From: Pogostemon cablin
Lineage: Eukaryota; Streptophyta; Magnoliopsida; Lamiales; Lamiaceae
Assembly: GCA_023678885.1 (NCBI GenBank)
Contig: CM042994.1
Location: 18,881,073-18,945,072, forward strand
Length of the DNA: 64,000 nucleotides
Reading direction: 5' to 3'
Positions 58,066-64,000 of the stretch are shown here, in pieces; the stretch's first letter is position 1; each line of letters opens with the position of its first letter. The notes beneath the pieces were generated by a model, which made no database searches, had not been told where the DNA came from, and saw nothing but the letters and a program-made list of their open reading frames with translations. Both the position numbers and the translations under genes were made by a program.

Positions 58066-58327
58066 TTCCCTCCGTCCCATAAATAAATTCATACTTTCTA
58101 TTTTTATCCGTCCCATAAACAAGTTCACACCTCCAGATAAGGAAATACACACAAATTAATAACCCCACAACACACTTTAATTTCAAAATTGTCACCCCTT
58201 TACAACTCACATAACTTACTTTATAATTTATTTATTACCTAAAAATATCAAACTACCTCAAAAAAGCAACTTTTTCTTAAACTCCGTATCTACAGTAACT
58301 GTGAAATTCTTTATGGGACGGAGGGAG
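58066..58327. mobile_element. Stowaway MITE
   Basis: TA flanks (58064-58065 and 58328-58329); ends TTCCCTCCGTCCCATAAATA and, inverted, CTCCCTCCGTCCCATAAAGA. Same subfamily as 44703-44984. Confidence 0.93.
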
Positions 58328-58336
58328 TACTATTTT

Positions 58337-58339
<3 letters not shown>

Positions 58340-58412
<73 letters not shown>
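58340..58412. repeat. (TA)n microsatellite
   Basis: About 72 bp of pure TA repeats between two Stowaway copies. Confidence 0.95.
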
Positions 58413-58414
<2 letters not shown>

Positions 58415-58779
58415 CTCTCTATCCCACCCAAAGAGAATATTTTTCTTTTGTACGTGGATTAAGGAGTATTATTATTTAATATAATTAATGAGATTGTGAA
58501 TCCCATATTTTAATTGTATAAGTGAATGTGTGTGGATCTCATGTATGTAAAAAAGGAAATTAAACTATTTGGATGAGATACCAAAATGATAAAAAGACCA
58601 TTTTTAAAAGGATAGAGAAAGTAATAATTTACGAAAGCATAAAATAATATCATAATATGTACGTCTCACAAACTCTGTACCTAAAAGCGTAAAATGATAT
58701 CATAATATTATCATAATATGTACTTCTCACAAACTCTGTACCTAAAATTACATATACAATAATACAAATATGTTCTATA

Positions 58780-58998
58780 TTCCTTCCGTCCCGCACCAAG
58801 GGTTTTCATTTTGATCGTTCTACCCAAATGGTTCTCTTTCCTTTTTAATACACATGGGTCACACACTCACCCACTAATATAATTAAAACATGGGGTCCAC
58901 ACTCCCACTAATACAACCACCAACTATACATTAAATAATAATACTCTTTAATCTACGTGTAAAAAACAAAATGCACCCTTGATGCGGGATGGAGGTAG
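58780..58998. mobile_element. Stowaway MITE
   Basis: TA flanks (58778-58779 and 58999-59000); ends TTCCTTCCGTCCCGCACCAA and, inverted, CTACCTCCATCCCGCATCAA. Confidence 0.88.
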
Positions 58999-59000
58999 TA

Positions 59001-60150
59001 TATATTTGACTTGTTATGACTCCAGCCCCACTTTTCTTTTAAGGATAACTTCTCGAATTATAATAGATACAGTCCCACTTTTATATTATTAATTATATTA
59101 ACTTTTGAATGCGCAGAGCGCAACTAGAAAAGAGTTTGGCCTGTAACGTAACCTTTATTAATAGAAATAGAAATAAAGCATGTGTATTAAGTGAAGGTGT
59201 TATTTTCTAAAATAAGAAATTTATTTTGAACTTTTTGGATGTGAAATGTATAATAAGATAACCAAAAGAGAAAAAATGTGAAGATTGCAATAATTAAGAG
59301 AGAGTATCTGTATACCCTAGAGTTTTAGTAAATGTATACAGCTATAGTTTTTTCATAACATCATTTCACCGTTAAACTTATTTTTCGGGTATTATAGTTT
59401 TTTTTAAATAAATAAATAATAAAATATTAAGTGGTTTTTTTAAATAAAATGTATGGGAAATGACAGTTGTTTTGATTTACTATTTTCTTTATCATTTTTA
59501 AGAGATGGAATTTCTTGTGAAATGATTCAAAATGGAAATGATAAAAACTTTTATCTAACGAAAAAAATATATTTTATTAAAAATATCCTTATTTTTCATT
59601 AACGATATATACAAATTATTTATAAAACAATTCAACTAAAGATTATTATTTTCTAACAATTAAGTACACTTTTTATACTATTCACTAAGTATGTGTTTTG
59701 ACTTTTGATTAAGTCATTTCAAATCAAATGGATTTGAAAATGAGTGAATTTTAAATTTCATGAATTTTAAATCAATTCATTTGAATTTCATTGTTTGGAT
59801 GAATTATGGATTTATGAAAAAATTTTCAAATTCATAATTCAACAGTTATTTTTTTATTTTTAAAATAGAATTTTATATATAATAAATAAAAATAATGAAA
59901 TTTTATTATATTAAATATTAAAATTTTATTAGATTTTTTTTTGTTGTGTGGAGTGAGGTGGGTGGTAATATTTTTTTTATTTAAATATTAAAATCTAAAA
60001 TTTTATTAAAAAAATTGGAGATTGGAGGGTGGGTGAGTGGTGGTGGCGGGATAGGTAGGAGGTATGCTGTGTGATAATATTTTAATATTAAAATCTAAAA
60101 TTTTATTTTAAATTTTTTTTTGGAGGAGATGATGAGAGTGAAAATTTATG
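59001..60150. other. Non-coding; MITE-arm-like and duplicated stretches
   Basis: AATATTAAAATCTAAAATTT occurs twice (59985 and 60086), around a G-rich segment GGTGGGTGAGTGGTGGTGG. The TTTGGATGAATTATGGATTT phrase at 59813 resembles PIF-type MITE arms. No gene. Confidence 0.4.
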
Positions 60151-60159
60151 TAATTTGAG

Positions 60160-61800
60160 CCCTGATTTCTGTGTAAATTGTGTATGATTTGGTCTTAAAT
60201 CGAGATGAATCGAGATATATAGTGAAAAGTCACGATCAGGTGCTATTGAGGTCGTTTGAGCTTATTTTCACAGAAAAATAGGACAGCAGCACTAAAATCG
60301 GAAGGGGAAGAATTCGAGACGTCGTTCGATCGAGTACAAGGCTGTTTGACTTGTCAAATGGACCTCTTGGGCGTGATCGCTCAGTCTCACGATTTTGAGC
60401 ATAAATTTTTCATCCGAATTTCGATTGAGGCGATTCTCACATGAAAACAATCCTCACTTCTGTGGCTTTCCATCCAATCCCCGTATGAGACGTTCGACCA
60501 AGGAGAAGGCCGTTCAACCAAGATATTTTGTTCAAATGGTGGTCGAACGGCGTGAAAAAGTTAGTTCAGTGCACAGGTGGTCCGTTCAACCATTGTTCGA
60601 CCAAAGCCATTTTATTCAACCAGAGATGACCTTGGTCGAACGGACGTTCGGGAGCTCCAGATCCGTATGATTTTACACCCTAATGTGTGTATCTGCGTGT
60701 TTTCGTCTAAAAAGCCCATCAAAGGTCCATCGGAAGAGTCTAAAGTATAAAAGAAATACAATTAACATCCAAAAGGGACACCGCAAACACCACTACCACC
60801 TCCACAAGGGGGGATCACCCCCACAGCTTTCATCGTCATCCACAACCCTTCTTCTATCCATCCACTGGAGCTGTGGAGATTCATTTGTCGAATTAAGAGG
60901 AGAACTGAGAGGAGAATTCAAGAGGGAGAAGAAGAGACGACTCTCGCATCTAGGATTTATTTCATTTCCTAATTTATCTTGTGATTTTTCAGACTATGGG
61001 TAAGATCTATCCAACCCCCATGCGTGTTGCTTGTAACACCATGGGTTAGAGCCTTTTTGGTAGTGCTAGGGTTTTGAAGGTTCTATGAATTAATTTACTT
61101 CTCTTGTGTATCCTCCATACAACACTACTTGTGGATTTATTTTATATATGATTGTACTTTCTTAATCCATATTCACGGTCGTTTTGTGCATTTTTAACTA
61201 TTATATAGAGTCTGAATGTATAATTGGTTGTTGATTGAGTGCGTTCGCCACTTAACAGGGTTTATGGTTATGATTCTAAGTGAGGGGACTCCGAAATTTT
61301 ACTAGAACTGTCATATATGAATGTTTGTTAATTGAATTGAATTCGAATTAATAAGCAGGATAAATAGGGTGATTTTATAGTACCTATAAAGGGAGATCAT
61401 ATCGGTTTAGAGTACCAGGTACGCGGAAAGTAATTGATACTGATAGTACCTAGAAAGTGGGTAAAATTATATCTCTTGCTCCAAAGTTATTCACATATGT
61501 TACATGCATATTTACTTGTGTCTATAGAGTATATTTGTATGGCTTTGTGATGCGTCCATAGTTCACAAGGCAGAGTCAGACAGTACACTTAAGAGGGAAA
61601 TTAATGAGTGAAACTAGATTAATATCCTAGAGCTACCTATTCTCCAGCTTGATTCACTTTCGTATTTTCCTAGTTCTTGATTTATTTTATTTGCTATTTT
61701 AATTAATTGTTTAGTAGTTGATAATTAAATCCCAACTTTTATTGCCTTTAGTGTTAATTAATTTAGTAAATAATTAAATTGATTGACACTACCCACCTTA
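60160..61800 (+). repeat. Unassigned LTR-like region
   Basis: GC is higher than in the surroundings, with a TATAAAAG word at about 60746, a region rich in GTTCGACCA/GGTCGAACG words (60490-60650), no long conserved frame, and phrases typical of Ty3-type retroelement LTRs or leaders. The open frames at 60395-60670 and 60683-61003 lack domain motifs. No ends or target duplication were identified. Confidence 0.35.
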
Positions 61801-61899
61801 CACAACTTATAATTCAAATACTATTTAACATAAACATCATCGTTATAAAAAAACTGCATATATATATTTTTTTTTCACATAATATGCTTATAACCAACA

Positions 61900-63776
61900 C
61901 AATCACACCAGTTCAACATACATGACTGGTTTCTGATGCCACTTCAAACCAGACAAACTCGCGACAATACTTATTATATTACACAACCAAAACATCAGCG
62001 GAAACAAAATAAATCCACGGCCTAGCCCTACAGGTCGTCACCTATGTACATCCGCTCAAAACCTTGAAGGAGCTCCACAGCTTGCACAGTCACATCACAA
62101 ACTCAATCATCAACAGGCTCATCTACAATGCATAAACTAGTGAGATAAAAATCTCAATAAGTAGAAATCATGCATGTCAGTGCATGAAAATGCATTTAGT
62201 TTTCTATCGCCTATGTCCTAATTTTTTTTTTCTAATTGATCTCTTTTATTTTGAAAACTGTTCACGTTGCGGGATCCCCACGACACACTTATGATATGCA
62301 CCCCAAATGAGCTCAATGGGGACAATTTTTCCGAATCCCGAAAAAATAGTGCCGAGAACAATTTTTTCGAACTCTGGCAAAGTGGTGGGGATGATTTTTC
62401 CGAACCCCTAATAAAAATGTCGGGAAAGAATTTTTCGAACCCTGACAGAGATGCATATATAGTGGCCGCACACACCATTAGTATCTTATTAATTTTGAGG
62501 AAAACACTTTTCATATTTATGTATGGTATGCACCCAGAACAATTAAATGTACATCATAAATCATTTACAATATCAATATCAACATTTAATCACAATAAAG
62601 CAACAACTTAATTTCAATTCACACAAATCCATTTCTGAAATAACAACTTCACCTCAATCACATAGATCCATCTATAGAATAACCACTCCACCTTGGATCT
62701 CACGGATCTTCTTTTGGAATAACAATCTCATCTTGGATCCCACAGATCCTTATAACCAATATCTTCTCAAGTCATACAAATATATTTTCAACAGTTTCCA
62801 AACACACAGATCTATATAGGATGATGATATTATTTTAAATCACATAAATCCACAACTTGTATTGCAAATTTATCACAAATAATTTATAAATAATATTGTT
62901 GAATATGAACCCTACTTTTCTAAAATTATATAAATCCCCAGCTTGTATCACAATTTAATCTCTAAATAATTCATAACGTAATTAAACTAATAAAAAATAA
63001 CACATAACATAATTATCACATATTAATCACAAATAATTCACAAACAGTATGTTTATGCATTGTAGTTGGACTTCTACTTACTTGGATTCCGACAGTAATA
63101 TAAACCCCGTAAAGAACTGTAACTAATTCGCTCCGACACGCACGTTCCGGCGCGCTCCCTCTTATCTTTCTCTTCTTCCTCTCTCTCTCCTCTCTCTCCC
63201 TTTCTTCTCTCTCTCCTCTCTCTCCCTTTCTTCTCTCTCTCTCTTTTTTTTATTGCTGATTGATTTGGAATATGAGGTATATATAAGTAAGGGGAAAAGA
63301 GGTGGCTGACTAAATTTTTTTTTATTTAAAATGACGGCTGATTTGCAGCCATGCATGCATTCAAATTTGGCTGCCAAAAACTTTTGACTTTTCTTTTTTT
63401 TTTTATAAAACTCACGGTTGAAATTCAACAGCCATGCATGCCTAATCATCCATCAATCACAATTGCAGCAACTTTTGACTATATATATATATTATTATAT
63501 TATTATTATGAAAGCATGTGCTATATTTAATAATTAAGTAAAGTGTTTATACACATAAAATAATTTACTCATATATCCAAATTAATGCACGTAAATATTT
63601 ATGCACACATATATTCACATATTGTCACCATGTTTATCACGTATGTATCAAATAAAATGTAAAGATAATTAAAATGTAAAAAATAATTATCACATAATTG
63701 CCACATAATTATAAAATGCACATAACAAAAATTAAATTATATTGACACATGAGTAGTGAGAAGTTCGGGTATCACA
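61900..63776 (-). repeat. 3' LTR of a Gypsy chromovirus (inner end approximate)
   Basis: The outer edge is sharp: on the minus strand the LTR starts TGTGATACCCGAACTTC at 63776, right after a polypurine tract, a start typical of Del/Tekay-type chromoviruses. The inside has an imperfect ~40-bp repeat (AATTTTTCCGAACCC, four copies at 62319-62445) and a CT-rich block with a perfect 28-bp tandem (63181-63236). The far end near 61.85-61.9 kb is a guess. Confidence 0.55.
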
Positions 63777-63795
63777 TCCTCCCCACCTTATAAAA
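63777..63795 (-). other. Polypurine tract of the chromovirus
   Basis: On the minus strand TATAAGGTGGGGAGGA lies directly before the LTR start, the priming site for plus-strand DNA synthesis. Confidence 0.75.
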
Positions 63796-63815
63796 ATTTC
63801 ATCCTCGAAATTTAC

Positions 63816-64000
63816 TTACCTGAAGAGGTCTGAGTATTTAGCCATCATCTCACCCTCTCTTTCCCAAGTGGCTTCCTTAACTAACTGGTTCCTCCATAAT
63901 ACCTTTACTAATGGTATTTCTTTATTTCTGAGCTTCTTCACTTCTCGCCAGAAGATCTCAACTGGTACCTCCTCATAACTCAAATCTTCTTTCAACTCAA
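63816..64000 (-). CDS. Gypsy chromovirus polyprotein, C-terminal chromodomain end (partial)
   Basis: The minus strand is open for 61 codons from the window edge to TAA 63816-63818. It reads LSYEEVPVEIFWREVKKLRN, then KEIPLVKVLWRNQLVKEATW and EREGEMMAKYSDLF. This is the C-terminal end of a chromovirus pol, where a chromodomain follows integrase and guides insertion into heterochromatin; VLWRN....EATWE is its signature. About 40 bp separate the stop from the LTR. The rest of the element lies beyond 64000, so whether it is intact is unknown; this piece has no defects. Confidence 0.88.
   Translation of the reverse strand, partial: ELKEDLSYEEVPVEIFWREVKKLRNKEIPLVKVLWRNQLVKEATWEREGEMMAKYSDLFR

Larger units (their letters stand above)
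57893..58690. mobile_element. MITE of the 34155 family, broken by two Stowaways and a TA tract
   Basis: The left part starts ACACTTGTGTGAGATCGTCT with the AAAGTGATAACATT core; the right part (ACGAAAGCATAAAATAATAT..CTCACAAACTCTG) follows at about 58632. In between lie a complete Stowaway (58066-58327), a long TA microsatellite and a decayed Stowaway (58414-58620). Confidence 0.65.

Noticed and set aside
60395..61003. Two plus-strand frames of 91 and 106 codons
   Set aside because: They have no conserved motifs and sit in an LTR-like region with a TATA word between them.
63162..63449. Minus-strand frame ending in Arg-Glu repeats
   Set aside because: Translation of a CT/GA low-complexity tandem repeat within the LTR.

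Overview
This is an AT-rich, gene-poor, transposon-dense stretch of a flowering-plant nuclear genome. The evidence is two SAUR32-like auxin-response genes, spliced gene structures with GT/AG borders, dozens of Stowaway-type MITEs (CTCCCTCCGTCCC ends, TA duplications), Copia and chromovirus-type Gypsy remnants, MULE, hAT and PIF/Harbinger DNA transposons, and Helitrons with PIF1-like helicase remnants. A eudicot is likely; the sequence alone does not fix the family or species. No tRNA, rRNA, CRISPR array or organelle-type gene block was found.

Layout. 1-1.53 kb: a degenerate ~100-bp satellite mixed with telomere-like CCCTAAA words and split by a MITE. 1.88-2.97 kb: a tandem duplication. The second copy is split by a minus-strand Helitron of about 21 kb (2974-24061), and the first copy is its paralogous empty site. 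Inside the Helitron, on the same strand, are a PIF1-type helicase C-terminus and broken exons of UPF1 (nonsense-mediated decay helicase), a Pumilio-family RNA-binding protein, a DEAD-box RNA helicase and an unidentified multi-exon gene. Two younger elements are nested in it: a 611-bp hAT-type element (9044-9654) and a 6,062-bp Mutator-like element (9818-15879) with ~400-bp terminal inverted repeats, a broken MURA transposase and a convergent second gene (GRF zinc finger, coiled coil, C-terminal membrane segment).

24-35 kb: nested MITEs, fold-back elements and a 2.1-kb gag-only Copia-type LTR element with its target duplication intact. 35.2-35.8 kb: a SAUR32-like gene with TATA box and CT-rich leader. 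36-38.6 kb: recent tandem duplications, microsatellites and MITEs. 38.7-43.9 kb: a PIF/Harbinger-type element with a broken Myb/SANT-like gene and other inserted repeats. 44-45 kb: three Stowaway elements in a row. 45.4-48.3 kb: LTR-like remnants, one the inverted partner of 41.6-42.3 kb. 52.0-52.3 kb: a second, shorter SAUR32-like gene. 53.3-56.2 kb: a PIF-type MITE split by a small degenerate Helitron. 56.4-61.8 kb: more MITEs and an unassigned LTR-like region. 61.9-64.0 kb: the 3' end of a minus-strand chromovirus running off the window.

Only the two SAUR genes look like intact host genes. They are same-strand paralogs separated by ~16 kb of repeats. Everything else is mobile DNA or its debris; the main interest is the nested, internally datable Helitron and MULE.
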